Below are positions 32,865 to 42,697 of a DNA stretch of 64,000 nucleotides, piece after piece. The stretch lies in contig JAFRST010000062.1 in the NCBI GenBank assembly GCA_017427465.1, positions 93,684-157,683 on the forward strand. The letters are read 5' to 3'. The stretch comes from Clostridiales bacterium (GTDB lineage: Bacteria > Bacillota > Clostridia > Saccharofermentanales > Saccharofermentanaceae). The translations under genes were made by a program, and so were the position numbers. A model generated the notes under the pieces. That model had not been told where the DNA came from and ran no database searches. It saw only the letters and a list, made by a program, of their open reading frames with translations. Each line of letters starts with the position of its first letter. Positions within the stretch are counted from its first letter, which is position 1.

Positions 32865-35237
32865 CTATCCTCGCTCATCCAAAACTTTCTGAACCCTGTC
32901 TTGCGCAATATTAACTACAGCATCCAAATCCTTCTGGCCAGTGAAGTATGCCGGCATTTCTTCAACGAGGATCTTGCATATTTCAGCATCTTCGGAATAA
33001 ATCCTTGAGCAGCTGTCAATTATCTTCTCAAAGTCGTCGACAGTCTCTTCAGTGAATTTCATCGGTCTGTTTGAAATCGCGACATCATAACCGAAGATCC
33101 AGTTGCCGCCTGGTCCGTTAAGGTATTCGGCCGCTTCCATTCCGACTTCTCTAAATGCGTTTCGGTTCAATACCAAGTGTTCCTGTTCGGCCATTCCCTT
33201 TTGAATCTCATCAGACAAAAGGATCCTTATGAACTCAACACATGCATCAACATTTGTTGACTGAGAGGATACCGCCACTGAAGTATAAGCTTCGAACATG
33301 GGTCCACGACCATCTGAGGAAGGCAGACCTAAAAGTGCAAAGTTCCCATTGTATCGATATTGTTCACGGAAACAATCGCCAATTCCGTAGCATGTACCGG
33401 CCGAGGCTGCTCTTTGCTCTGTTGGCTCCTCAGAATCAAGATCATAAACAGCGGTCTTTTCCGGAACATTTTCCTTTACGAAAAAGGCGAGCTCCGCAAA
33501 CTCGGGACAAGTAAAATCCGCTTTCCCGTTCTTGATGAAGTCATCGCTCATGGCAGTGAAGAGATCGGTGAAGTAATATACCTGAGATTTATAGAGAGCA
33601 TCCGTGCCATTCAACGGGCCGTTTAAAAACTCCTCATACTCATCAATTGTAAATCCGACACCGGAAGTGCCGCTGTACTTTGCTTCAGTCATTATTCCGT
33701 AAAGTCTGAAGCATATAGGCATCTGATATAGTTTTCCGTCAAATTTAGATGCCTCAACAATGTTGGTGAAGTATTTAGAAGAATCAAGATCGTTGAAATA
33801 AGGAGTCAAGTCGGCAAGATAGTAGCTGCTGTTAAGAGCACCGATATCACTCGTGCTGATGAAAATATCAGGACCGGTGCCGTTAATGATATCCATTGTG
33901 AGCTGATTGCCCATATCGCTATTCATGTTAAGACGAGCTAAATCATATTCATCTTCGCTCCTAGCATTTAAAAGACCCGATTGGTCTTCTTTGTACTTGT
34001 CCGTCACCTTTATATAGTAACTGCTGTTTGAACTGTTAAATATCTGTATTGCTTCGTTTATTTTATCAGTTGCAAAGTCCTCGGCTTCATATAAAGTCAA
34101 GACTGTCTTTCCTGCGTTAGGATTCTTATCTGCTTTTGTGAATCTGACAACATAATATTCCGTTAAATCTTTTGCGAAATTAAGCGCCATTCCGTAGTTG
34201 ATACTTTTCTGACCTGCAACGACTGCTGAATTCCCGTCACAACTGACGATTTCCATATACTGCAGTAAGTCTCTGTTTGTTACTGTCCAGTTATAGTCAA
34301 GGAATGTTTCTATGGATTTTTTCTCAAGATCGATCTCCGATATCCCTTTCGCAGTCGTGAAATATGATCTGCCATCAGTTCCCGAATAAACTCTATGAAT
34401 ATCACCGAGAGCGTCCAGATCCAGCCATTCATAATCTTTAGGATCCAACTCTTTGACAGTTTTCTCTTTAAAATCCAGTTCAAAGAATTTGTTGCCTTTA
34501 TCCGTAATAGCGCAAACGAGACCTTTGCTGTCGTTCATCGGAATAATAAAAGGTATTTCCTGAAAGCTGACACCATCTTCTTTGAGATTAATAGTAGAAA
34601 GGTTGTCTTCACCCGGAGATTTTAAATATATCTTGCCTGTTCCGATGTTATTGTTATCGGCAACCGTTTCAACTCCGAGCTTATATTCACCCACTATAAA
34701 GCGGTCATGGAAATATCCGGCTATACCCTTAGAACTGATGATCTTTCCTGAATCAATATCTATTTCAGTTAACTTCAAACTCGAATTATATGTTTTGGGA
34801 TCGTAACGGCTTATTGTTAACGATAGCACGCCATTATTATAAGAGGCTTCATTGCAAAAATCTGTGGAAGTAAATTCGTTTGAAAAGTCTATTTTCTTTA
34901 CCTGCTTGGTTTCTTGATCTAAAACTGAGATAAGAACAAAATTGTCGGCATCATCAATATCGTCCGATCCGTCGCTGGATCTGTATGAACCACTTGCAAC
35001 GATCACAATATTCTTTTCATCGGCACCGGCCATCGTGATATAGGTGCCGCCCAACAGCCTGGATGTATCTAATCCCAGATCAACTTTAATTTCTTCACTG
35101 TAAAACCAGGGATCGTCTTCACTTATTATCTCTGCATCACGTTTGTTGCCTTTGAACTTACCACATGAAACTATAGATAATGTAACTGATATGGTCATTA
35201 TCAAAGAGCACAATTTAAGGAATTGCCTTTTCATCAT
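32865..35237 (-). CDS. Large extracellular solute-binding lipoprotein, copy 1
   Basis: About 790 residues, the same two-part plan as the downstream gene: a lipobox (I-V-S-C), a beta-rich N-terminal half of about 370 residues, then a family 1 solute-binding domain (T-G-P-D-I-F-I-S-T-S, Y-L-A-D-L-T-P-Y-F) and an A-Q-D-R-V-Q-K-V-L-D-E-R-G end. ATG codons at 35237 and 35234 both fit the weak GGTGG site; the first is given. These are more AT-rich than their flanks and diverged from each other over most of their length, so the duplication is not recent. Confidence 0.85.
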   Translation of the reverse strand: MMKRQFLKLCSLIMTISVTLSIVSCGKFKGNKRDAEIISEDDPWFYSEEIKVDLGLDTSRLLGGTYITMAGADEKNIVIVASGSYRSSDGSDDIDDADNFVLISVLDQETKQVKKIDFSNEFTSTDFCNEASYNNGVLSLTISRYDPKTYNSSLKLTEIDIDSGKIISSKGIAGYFHDRFIVGEYKLGVETVADNNNIGTGKIYLKSPGEDNLSTINLKEDGVSFQEIPFIIPMNDSKGLVCAITDKGNKFFELDFKEKTVKELDPKDYEWLDLDALGDIHRVYSGTDGRSYFTTAKGISEIDLEKKSIETFLDYNWTVTNRDLLQYMEIVSCDGNSAVVAGQKSINYGMALNFAKDLTEYYVVRFTKADKNPNAGKTVLTLYEAEDFATDKINEAIQIFNSSNSSYYIKVTDKYKEDQSGLLNARSEDEYDLARLNMNSDMGNQLTMDIINGTGPDIFISTSDIGALNSSYYLADLTPYFNDLDSSKYFTNIVEASKFDGKLYQMPICFRLYGIMTEAKYSGTSGVGFTIDEYEEFLNGPLNGTDALYKSQVYYFTDLFTAMSDDFIKNGKADFTCPEFAELAFFVKENVPEKTAVYDLDSEEPTEQRAASAGTCYGIGDCFREQYRYNGNFALLGLPSSDGRGPMFEAYTSVAVSSQSTNVDACVEFIRILLSDEIQKGMAEQEHLVLNRNAFREVGMEAAEYLNGPGGNWIFGYDVAISNRPMKFTEETVDDFEKIIDSCSRIYSEDAEICKILVEEMPAYFTGQKDLDAVVNIAQDRVQKVLDERG

Positions 35238-35354
35238 ATACACCACCAAATAAAGTTTTGAAATCTATACAATAAGAATACTCTACAAGTTGGCAGCTTT
35301 GAGACTAATTCTTGGCAAACCCTAGAGAAAAAATAATACATTTATAGTTTCTTC

Positions 35355-37055
35355 TCAAAGCTGAGGATTCATTCCGAAAAATTTTAATGCATCCAAAATC
35401 GCCTTTTCTTTTTGCGGGGTGCAATTAGGCTGTCTTGAATTCTCAGATTTAGGAAAATTGTAGTTTTCTCTTTCGATAATTCCATGTTTACGCTTAACCT
35501 GAGCGATATTAAGATTAGAAACTTGCAATCCGGTCTTTTCATATATATGTTTCTTTATCTTGTTATACAATGCATTTCCATGAGCAGCAGAAAGATCCAT
35601 ATCCTCTACAGACATTTCCACACGCAGCTTTCCTGCAGATATATCGATTTCCTTGGAAAGAAGGACTACCGTCTCGACGTGGCTTGCGTTCGGGAAAAGG
35701 TCGGCAGGTGTGACTTCCTGTATCTCATACTTCCCGGTAAGCATCTTAAGGTCTCTTGCAAGTGTCGCGGGATCGCATGAGATATAGCAGATCTTCGGTG
35801 CGCCGAGTTCTTCTATCTTCTTAACCACACCTATATCGAGACCCTTTCTCGGAGGGTCGACGATAATGCAATCCGGAGGCGGGATCTTCCCGCTCTTTAT
35901 GAGCTGCGCAAAATCGGCCTTGAGCACATCCTTGCAGATGAATTCGCACTCATTTGCTTCCGCCTCATCAAGCGACAAAGACCGGTTGATCTTTGCAGAA
36001 GCTATGGCCTCCGGAACGACCTCTATGCCAAGGAGCTTCTGGCCCTTCCGCTTTACTGCCAGTCCGAGCGTTCCGCAGCCGCAATAGAGGTCATAGATCA
36101 CCTTTGCGCAACTGCATGCTTCAGATGCCTTGTCCGCAAGCTTTTCAGCCTGCTCCGTATTCACCTGGAAGAACGATCCGGCCTTGATCCTGAACTTCCT
36201 TCCACAGAATTCTTCATCGTAGTGATCCACGCCTTCTATGACCGCTCTGAAGCCTGATCTGGTCCTCTTGGAAACCTTGCCCGGACTGATCCTGAAAAGC
36301 AGGCCGTTTAACTTATAACCGTCACCTTCACAGACGTCCTTTATCACGCCCGAAAGGCCTGTGCTGTCTATGTAATTCTTGGCATCCCTGATGACGACCT
36401 CATGCGGCGCGTCAGAAGGGCTTACGAGCTCGGCTAAGACTTGTTTTGTCCTTAATGAACCCCTTAATACCAGCCCGTCGAAAAGTCTTGTCGGCGCGCG
36501 GTCGAAAACCTCTTCGATGCTGTCTTTTATCTTCCCGAAGATCTCATATTCGATGAGCTTTCCGTCGTAATCGCCGAGCTCACCGGACCCCGCGCAGAGA
36601 AGGCCTATCCTGCCCTCTTTTATCGCATACTGCATATGGTTCCTGTATCTGAAGGGCCTGCCTGCGGCCATTATTGGCTTCATTACCTTTTCGAGAAGTT
36701 CCGGGGCAAATCCTCCGATCCTCAATAAACACTCACGGACACGCTCCTGCTTGAACTTCAGCTGGGCTTCATAGGACAGGCACGCGAAAGGCAGTCCGCC
36801 GCTGACTTCATCCGAAGGTTTAAAAGGCGCTGTCCTGTCAGGCGACTCCGTTAATATCTCCCTGGCTTCGGCAACGGCATACTTGGAAGTTTCCGATTCG
36901 ACCGCGGCCATGCAGACCTCACCCGGGAACACTCCGGGGACAAAACATTTCTTACCTGAGGGCAGGTTTCCGATGCCCTGTCCTTCGCTTCCTAAAGCCG
37001 TAACCGTTATCTCAATAAGTTCCACTGAATCCGCGGGTCCTTTGCTTTGCCTCAT
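35355..37055 (-). CDS. 23S rRNA (uracil-C5)-methyltransferase, RlmD type
   Basis: 566 residues: N-terminal TRAM domain, a central region with cysteines, and a SAM-dependent methyltransferase domain with D-L-Y-C-G-C-G-T-L-G-L (SAM loop), I-I-V-D-P-P-R-K-G-L-D and Y-I-S-C-D-P-A-T-L-A-R-D, whose Cys is the nucleophile that attacks uracil C6. The family includes RlmD (U1939), RlmCD and TrmA. About 80 extra residues at the C-terminus (with K-R-K-H-G-I-I-E-R-E) go beyond the usual end. No ribosome site is obvious before the ATG. Divergent from the PBP gene. Confidence 0.9.
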   Translation of the reverse strand: MRQSKGPADSVELIEITVTALGSEGQGIGNLPSGKKCFVPGVFPGEVCMAAVESETSKYAVAEAREILTESPDRTAPFKPSDEVSGGLPFACLSYEAQLKFKQERVRECLLRIGGFAPELLEKVMKPIMAAGRPFRYRNHMQYAIKEGRIGLLCAGSGELGDYDGKLIEYEIFGKIKDSIEEVFDRAPTRLFDGLVLRGSLRTKQVLAELVSPSDAPHEVVIRDAKNYIDSTGLSGVIKDVCEGDGYKLNGLLFRISPGKVSKRTRSGFRAVIEGVDHYDEEFCGRKFRIKAGSFFQVNTEQAEKLADKASEACSCAKVIYDLYCGCGTLGLAVKRKGQKLLGIEVVPEAIASAKINRSLSLDEAEANECEFICKDVLKADFAQLIKSGKIPPPDCIIVDPPRKGLDIGVVKKIEELGAPKICYISCDPATLARDLKMLTGKYEIQEVTPADLFPNASHVETVVLLSKEIDISAGKLRVEMSVEDMDLSAAHGNALYNKIKKHIYEKTGLQVSNLNIAQVKRKHGIIERENYNFPKSENSRQPNCTPQKEKAILDALKFFGMNPQL

Positions 37056-37134
37056 ATTTAGTAATCTAATTATATGAAAAAACGTGGTAAAATTGTCGTT
37101 GAAAAATTAAAAGCACCTAAAAGGAGATGTTATC

Positions 37135-39483
37135 TTGCCTTCGAGCAGTGACAAAAAACAGAGAACGACCAAACCCGTAGCGCCCGAGAACAGCGCTCTT
37201 GCTGACGAACTCCGAAGCCAGCTCAAGGGTAAACCTACCAAGTGCGGTTTTAACCGCAGCTGGACGCACGAAGCATTCAGCTTTATCGGAGACATCATAA
37301 GAGTCTTCGTAGTAGCCGTATTATGTCTGTTCTTCGTTTTCGGCGGATTCGGCGCCGGAATGCTTTTAGGCTATGCTTCAACGACCAAGCCGCTTTCAAT
37401 CGGCGACCTTACTTCAGCCGAAGAATCACAGACTTCTTTCGTTTACGACGGCAATGGCAACGTCATCGCAAAGCTCACAGGCGCAGAGAACGTCGACAGG
37501 ATCTATGTCTCCTACAGCGACATCAAGGACACTTATATTGACGAAGCTATCATCGCCATCGAGGACGAGCGTTTCCGTGAGCACTCCGGTATCGACATCA
37601 AGCGTATCGGCAGCGCGCTCCTCTCGGCAGTCGCAAACGGCGGTTCTGCAACACACGGCGGTTCGACCATCACACAGCAGACAGTAAAGCTCATAAGCGG
37701 ACAGGACGAGCACTCCACTTCACGTAAGGTCCAGGAATGGTTCGCCGCAATGCAGCTCGAGCAGAATCTCTCCAAGGACGAGATCTTGGAGCTTTACATC
37801 AACCTTGCGCCGATGGGCAACAACTATGTCGGCGTCCAGGCTGCAGCGATGAACTATTTCGGCAAGAACGCATCAGAGCTCACGCTCCCTGAGTGCGCGC
37901 TTATCGCAGGACTTCCGAAGAGCCCTTCTTACTACAACCCTTTAAGAGAATCCGGCAGAAGAAACGCCCAGAGAAGACAGCGTATGATCCTCGAGAAGAT
38001 GCACGATCTCGAGATGATCACCGATGAGGAATACGAGGACGCTCTCAATACCGAGCTCGAATTCCGTCAGAGAAATACTGATCACAACAGCACGATCAAT
38101 TCATATTTCACCGAATATGCCATCTCCGAAGTCATCGGCGATATCGCTGAAGCACGCGGCATTTCCCGTCAGCTCGCTTCATCGCTTGTCTACAACAGGG
38201 GTTACCATATCTACACGACGCTTGAGCCTGAGACACAGGCCATACTTGACGAGGCATTCAGCAACCGGGATCTGTTCCAGAGCGATCCGGACCTGATAGC
38301 CGATTACCCGGAAAAGCCAAATGCTTCAATGGTCGTAATCAACAACAGTACCGGCGCTATCGCCGCGATGCAGGGCGGTTATGGTGAGAAGACCTTGAAC
38401 AATTCATGGAACCGTGCGGTCAACACCAAGCGTAACCCCGGATCCTCGATCAAGCCGCTGCTCGAATACGCTCCCGCATTTGAGCTCGGAATAATCGCTC
38501 CCGCGACCGTCTACATCGATGAGCCCAAGCACTTGGATCCTTCCAGACCTAATTCTGACTGGCCCGTTAACTACAGCCGTTCTTACGCAGGACCTGTAAC
38601 TATCAGGACCGCTCTCGTTAACTCGCTCAACACCATAGCAGCTGAACTCTGGACAAATGTCGGCGGTGAGACTGCCCTCTGGTACTTAAAGCAGGTCGGT
38701 ATCGACAGAACAAGCGAAGGCGCTTACCCTTCACAGTCTGTCGGCGGTTTTACCAACGGTATGTCCACCCTCGAGATGGCTGCCGCTTACCATACTTTTG
38801 CGACGGGCGGCACATACGTCGAACCGTATGCCTACACCCAGGTACTCGATTCTGACGGCAATATCATCTGCCAGGCAGACCCTATCAGCTACCGCGTTTA
38901 TTCCGCCGAGACGTGTTTTTTCATCGGCGATATCCTCAAGGGCGTCGTTACCAACGGTACACCTATCTACTACGGCGGCCAGATCGAAAACGCTGATGAC
39001 GAACACATCGATACGGCAGGCAAGACAGGTACCACATCCGACAACAACGATAAGTGGTTCTGCGGATGGACACCATACTATACCGCCGCGGTCTGGTATG
39101 GCTATGACAACAAGCTCAGACAGACCACCATCCCCAAGGCCGACTTCAACTCAGCCGTAAAGATCTGGTGTTACTGCATGAACAAGATTCACGAGGATCT
39201 CCCGGGCGCAACATTTACGAAGCCCGATACCATCGTAACGGCTTCCATCTGCAGCTCCGGTTACTATCCGACAGATGCCTGCCGCGAGGCAAAAGCAACC
39301 ATTTACACGGATTACTTTGTTGCCGGCAGCTACCTTTGCCCGACAGACAATAAGCCTTGTCCGGTACATGTGGCAACTCCGACACCTACTCCCACTCTAC
39401 CTCCCGATCCTAACGATCCGAATAACGGCGGGCCCAGCGGAGGACCTGACCCGAATAACCCGAACAACGGCGGACCGGGATAA
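37135..39483 (+). CDS. Class A penicillin-binding protein (PBP1A type)
   Basis: 782 residues: a charged cytoplasmic tail, one membrane helix (about 54-78), a glycosyltransferase domain with E-D-E-R-F-R-E-H-S-G and G-G-S-T-I-T-Q-Q, and a transpeptidase domain with the serine motif S-S-I-K (in N-P-G-S-S-I-K-P-L), S-L-N and K-T-G-T. A Pro/Gly/Asn-rich tail ends the protein. It builds peptidoglycan strands and crosslinks them outside the cell. The start is TTG at 37135, supported by AAAAGGAG ahead of it and by the absence of a nearby ATG. Codons are GC-biased, consistent with good expression. Confidence 0.93.
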   Translation: MPSSSDKKQRTTKPVAPENSALADELRSQLKGKPTKCGFNRSWTHEAFSFIGDIIRVFVVAVLCLFFVFGGFGAGMLLGYASTTKPLSIGDLTSAEESQTSFVYDGNGNVIAKLTGAENVDRIYVSYSDIKDTYIDEAIIAIEDERFREHSGIDIKRIGSALLSAVANGGSATHGGSTITQQTVKLISGQDEHSTSRKVQEWFAAMQLEQNLSKDEILELYINLAPMGNNYVGVQAAAMNYFGKNASELTLPECALIAGLPKSPSYYNPLRESGRRNAQRRQRMILEKMHDLEMITDEEYEDALNTELEFRQRNTDHNSTINSYFTEYAISEVIGDIAEARGISRQLASSLVYNRGYHIYTTLEPETQAILDEAFSNRDLFQSDPDLIADYPEKPNASMVVINNSTGAIAAMQGGYGEKTLNNSWNRAVNTKRNPGSSIKPLLEYAPAFELGIIAPATVYIDEPKHLDPSRPNSDWPVNYSRSYAGPVTIRTALVNSLNTIAAELWTNVGGETALWYLKQVGIDRTSEGAYPSQSVGGFTNGMSTLEMAAAYHTFATGGTYVEPYAYTQVLDSDGNIICQADPISYRVYSAETCFFIGDILKGVVTNGTPIYYGGQIENADDEHIDTAGKTGTTSDNNDKWFCGWTPYYTAAVWYGYDNKLRQTTIPKADFNSAVKIWCYCMNKIHEDLPGATFTKPDTIVTASICSSGYYPTDACREAKATIYTDYFVAGSYLCPTDNKPCPVHVATPTPTPTLPPDPNDPNNGGPSGGPDPNNPNNGGPG

Positions 39484-39579
39484 GGGAATTCCTTAAAACT
39501 TCAGTATTTTCTTGCTTTTTTATAAACAAGCGTATATTCTTGTTGGGTTGATTATTTAAAAGGATAAAGGAGATCTATT

Positions 39580-40398
39580 TTGGGCAAATACAGCGGATCA
39601 CGCAATCCTGTTAATTTTGCGAAAAGAATCGTCGTAAAGGTCGGCACATCGACCCTCACATACGACAACGGCAAGATGAACCTGGGCAACATCGACAGGC
39701 TCTGCCGCTCCATCTCCGACCTTATGAACCGCGGCAAAGAGGTTCTCCTCGTAAGCTCCGGCGCCATCGGCGTAGGCATCGGCTATCTTGATCTCAAGGA
39801 GCGTCCGACCACCACACGTGAGAAGCAGGCTATCGCTTCCGTCGGCCAGTGCGAGCTCATGAACGCTTACGCAAGAAGCTTTTCCGAATATTCTTACCGC
39901 TGCGGCCAGATCCTCCTTACCAAGGACGGCATCACTGACAAACTCACTCGTGCAAACGTTACAAACACCATCGAGACATTGCTCGAGATGCGTATAATCC
40001 CCGTCATCAACGAGAACGACTCCGTATCAACAACAGAGATCATGCACAACGGCACTTTCGGCGACAACGACACCCTGTCCGCAGACGTTGCAGTCCTCGC
40101 CAATGCCGATCTGCTCGTAATCCTCTCCGATGTTGACGGCCTCTACGATTCCAACCCCCGCGAAAACCCTGATGCAGAGCGCATCTCCTACGTCGACAAG
40201 GTCACACCCGACATGCTCGACTTCACCGCAGGCAAGGGTTCCTGGCTCGGTACAGGCGGCATGGCTACAAAGATCACAGCTATGAGCAAGGTCACAGAGA
40301 ACGGCATCATGGGCGTCATCGCAGACGGCGCAGGCATCCAGGTCCTCGAGAAGATCGTCGACCAGGACGATGTCGGCACCTTCTTCGCAGCGCAGTAA
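39580..40398 (+). CDS. proB: Glutamate 5-kinase
   Basis: 272 residues of amino-acid kinase fold: K-V-G-T-S-T at the N-terminus, S-S-G-A-I-G, a long E-N-D-S-V-S-T-T-E substrate loop, and V-L-S-D-V-D-G-L-Y near the ATP site. It phosphorylates glutamate in proline synthesis. The protein ends at the end of the kinase domain, without the C-terminal PUA domain found in E. coli ProB. The start is a TTG with AAAGGAGA in front. proA is not adjacent. A terminator follows at 40429. Confidence 0.93.
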   Translation: MGKYSGSRNPVNFAKRIVVKVGTSTLTYDNGKMNLGNIDRLCRSISDLMNRGKEVLLVSSGAIGVGIGYLDLKERPTTTREKQAIASVGQCELMNAYARSFSEYSYRCGQILLTKDGITDKLTRANVTNTIETLLEMRIIPVINENDSVSTTEIMHNGTFGDNDTLSADVAVLANADLLVILSDVDGLYDSNPRENPDAERISYVDKVTPDMLDFTAGKGSWLGTGGMATKITAMSKVTENGIMGVIADGAGIQVLEKIVDQDDVGTFFAAQ

Positions 40399-40428
40399 AA
40401 TAGCCCTGAAATTATTGCTTTAACAATG

Positions 40429-40458
40429 TTAAACCCGCTCTGTTGAGCGGGTTTTGTT
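40429..40458 (+). terminator. Intrinsic terminator of proB
   Basis: ACCCGCTC and GAGCGGGT pair around TGTT and run into TTTTGTTTT. Confidence 0.9.
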
Positions 40459-40471
40459 TTCTAATCTAAGT

Positions 40472-41260
40472 TTATCGAAAATGCGTTTTTATCAGACTGT
40501 CAAGCAACGAGACATCCAAAGATGTCTTATCTGACTCGAAAGTTAAGAACAGCCTGTCCCCCAATATGATTCCGGCTTCGTTATAATCTTTGATCCTGGT
40601 CAACATATCCTCGGTATATTGGGGATCGCCTATTTTCCCGCAATGTTCAAGATAAACTGTTTTTCGATCACTCATCCTCAAAATGGAATAATCCGGATGG
40701 ATTATCTTTTTCCCCATCTTCAGGGGACATTCATATCTGTACGGAATCCCGTTAGCATACAACCTGTCGGCGATAATGACCTCAGACTTCGACCTGACCT
40801 TTTCACCCTTTAACGTGTAAAACTCAGGGCTTCCTTTCTTAAAAGATTTGCGCACATATGGTGTCTCCATCCACTTGGCTGCAAAATCATCATCGCAGAT
40901 GTTGATGGGGTGAGCGTATTTCTTCCTGCCTTCAGGCAATTGGTCAAAAACATCTTCAGCCAGAGTGTCCGGATAAATTTTCAGCATTCTCTCTATTACG
41001 GTGAGCTCAAGCTTTACGTTCTTCAAGACTCTCTTTAGATAATCTTTCTGAGTCAGGTTTTCGATAAGTTCAACGTTATCATGACCAAGGTATATTTCTT
41101 TATGATCTTCTCCCACCAAATAGTAGTAAATAATCCGGTTGCGTTCCTTAAGATTTAGCCTGCCGTCAGGTAATTGTTCAATTTTCTTCTCTATAACTTT
41201 AATGCTTTTGGAGAGCACATTTTTTCGCGCGTTTAAATCACGCCTAATGTTAAATGCCAC
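40472..41260 (-). CDS. Predicted PD-(D/E)XK nuclease-fold protein of unknown role
   Basis: 262 residues. The N-terminal half is a long charged helix pair; the C-terminal half carries K-S-E near residue 168, then H-P-D-Y-S-I and V-Y-L-E-H-C-G, then Q-Y-T-E-D-M-L-x2-I-x2-Y, the order of catalytic and supporting residues in PD-(D/E)XK nuclease-like domains. The usual E-x-K is replaced by L-E-H. No partner gene is adjacent and it stands alone between a terminator on each side. It could be a DNA-processing enzyme; this is motif-based only. Confidence 0.55.
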   Translation of the reverse strand: MAFNIRRDLNARKNVLSKSIKVIEKKIEQLPDGRLNLKERNRIIYYYLVGEDHKEIYLGHDNVELIENLTQKDYLKRVLKNVKLELTVIERMLKIYPDTLAEDVFDQLPEGRKKYAHPINICDDDFAAKWMETPYVRKSFKKGSPEFYTLKGEKVRSKSEVIIADRLYANGIPYRYECPLKMGKKIIHPDYSILRMSDRKTVYLEHCGKIGDPQYTEDMLTRIKDYNEAGIILGDRLFLTFESDKTSLDVSLLDSLIKTHFR

Positions 41261-41481
41261 GAAGAATCACCTCCATGTATAGAGTTATTACATTATATGA
41301 CCCCTAAAACCGAAAATGTTGTGTTGTGAAAAAAGTTGAGACTGAAGGGAAAAATTAGAAACTGCTTTATGGAAACTATCGTGTATATTTTTTTGGGAAA
41401 AAGCAACGAAAAAATATACAAAAACGAGGTTTTGTATATTTTTCGGCCACTTTTTGAGCATTTAAGATACAACTGCTTATC

Positions 41482-41511
41482 AAAAAACGGGCTGCGATAA
41501 TTCACAGCCCG
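41482..41511 (-). terminator. Intrinsic terminator of the pot operon
   Basis: On the minus strand CGGGCTG and CAGCCCG pair around a short loop and run into TTTTTT. The approximately 220 bases between here and 41260 hold no credible gene; they include the promoter region of the nuclease-like gene. Confidence 0.88.
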
Positions 41512-41538
41512 CTGAAAGATCTTTTTAATGCGAAATTT

Positions 41539-42645
41539 TTACGCGCTCGCCTTAACCGTATTCCAGAGTTCTGTGTACTTCTCCTCGATAACGTCTGAAG
41601 TGTAGTAGACTTCGAGAGAAGCGAAGATCTCAGCCGTAGGATAGTAGTAAATGTTGCCGGAGACCTCGGGGTCGAGCATATCCTTTGCGGCTGTGTTAGG
41701 TGTGGAGTAACCGACGTATTCGCAGTTCTCGAGAGCGATCTCGGGATCGTACATGAAGTTGATGAATTCCATAGCGCCGTCGTAGTTCTTGCAGTTCGTA
41801 GGAACGCACATCATGTCTACGGACCAGTTGGAGCCCTCAGGGAGAACGAAGCGGAGATCGATGTTGTCGTTGCCGAGCTCTTCGATCCTGTCGAGCATTA
41901 CGATGTGGTCGCCGGACCATGCGATGGATGCCGCGAGCTCGCCTGCTGCCATCTTGTCCTTGAGGTTGTCTACACCGTAAGCGGGGTGCATTGCGCTCTT
42001 CTGGGCGATGAGGAGCTCGAGTGCTTCCTGGAGCTCAGCTTCGTTGGTGGAGTTGATGGAGTAGCCGAGATAGTTGAGAGCTGCGCCGATGGATTCGCGC
42101 ATGGAATCGTACATGCCGATGCTCTGTGTGTTCCCGGTGTTGAAAAGAACATCCCAGATGACTTCAGGATCTGTTGTATCTTCGGGAAGAGAGATCTTGT
42201 TAGCGTCATAGACAAGACCGACCGTGCAGTAGAGATAAGGTACAGCATAATCAAGGACCTGGCCGGAAACGGTGGCGTCATCAGTGTAAGTAACATCGCG
42301 GAACATGGGGTCCATGTACTGCTGTACGGCAGGAAGCTTGTTCCAGTCGAGAGGCTGGATCCAGTCTTCTTCGATGAGGCGGCAGACCATGTATTCGGAA
42401 GGGATGATTACGTCGTAACCGTTTCCCAAGTTGGGGTACATGGATTCGTTGGTCTCGAAAGTTCTGTAGACAACTTCATACTGGGGGAACTTAGCCTCGA
42501 ACTTGGCGATCGTGTCCTCTGCGATGTATTCACCCCAGTTGTAGATGATGAGCTGCTGTTTCTTAGAGCATGCGCAAGGCAGGATGGCGGATCCGGCCAT
42601 CAAGAGCGCTGTTGCTGCTGAGATCACTTTCCTTACATTTTTCAT
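41539..42645 (-). CDS. potD: Polyamine ABC transporter, substrate-binding lipoprotein PotD
   Basis: About 368 residues: signal peptide with C-A-C lipobox, then a periplasmic-type binding protein with the Y-N-W-G-E-Y-I motif at its start and V-I-I-P-S-E-Y-M, both typical of PotD/PotF. It binds spermidine or putrescine outside the membrane for PotABC. AAAGGAGAG lies before the ATG at 42645; the frame opening at 42675 has no site. It is last in the operon. Confidence 0.93.
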   Translation of the reverse strand: MKNVRKVISAATALLMAGSAILPCACSKKQQLIIYNWGEYIAEDTIAKFEAKFPQYEVVYRTFETNESMYPNLGNGYDVIIPSEYMVCRLIEEDWIQPLDWNKLPAVQQYMDPMFRDVTYTDDATVSGQVLDYAVPYLYCTVGLVYDANKISLPEDTTDPEVIWDVLFNTGNTQSIGMYDSMRESIGAALNYLGYSINSTNEAELQEALELLIAQKSAMHPAYGVDNLKDKMAAGELAASIAWSGDHIVMLDRIEELGNDNIDLRFVLPEGSNWSVDMMCVPTNCKNYDGAMEFINFMYDPEIALENCEYVGYSTPNTAAKDMLDPEVSGNIYYYPTAEIFASLEVYYTSDVIEEKYTELWNTVKASA

Positions 42646-42697
42646 TTCTTTACTCTCCTTTATATGCAATTGCATTTAACTGTTTTATGCCCGGCTC

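Noticed and set aside
41293..41505. 70-codon frame between the nuclease-like gene and potD
   Set aside because: No ribosome site, AT-rich random-looking product, overlaps the pot terminator.
41905..42621. 238-codon plus-strand frame antisense to potD
   Set aside because: Mirror frame of a gene with strong codon bias; potD is certain on the other strand.
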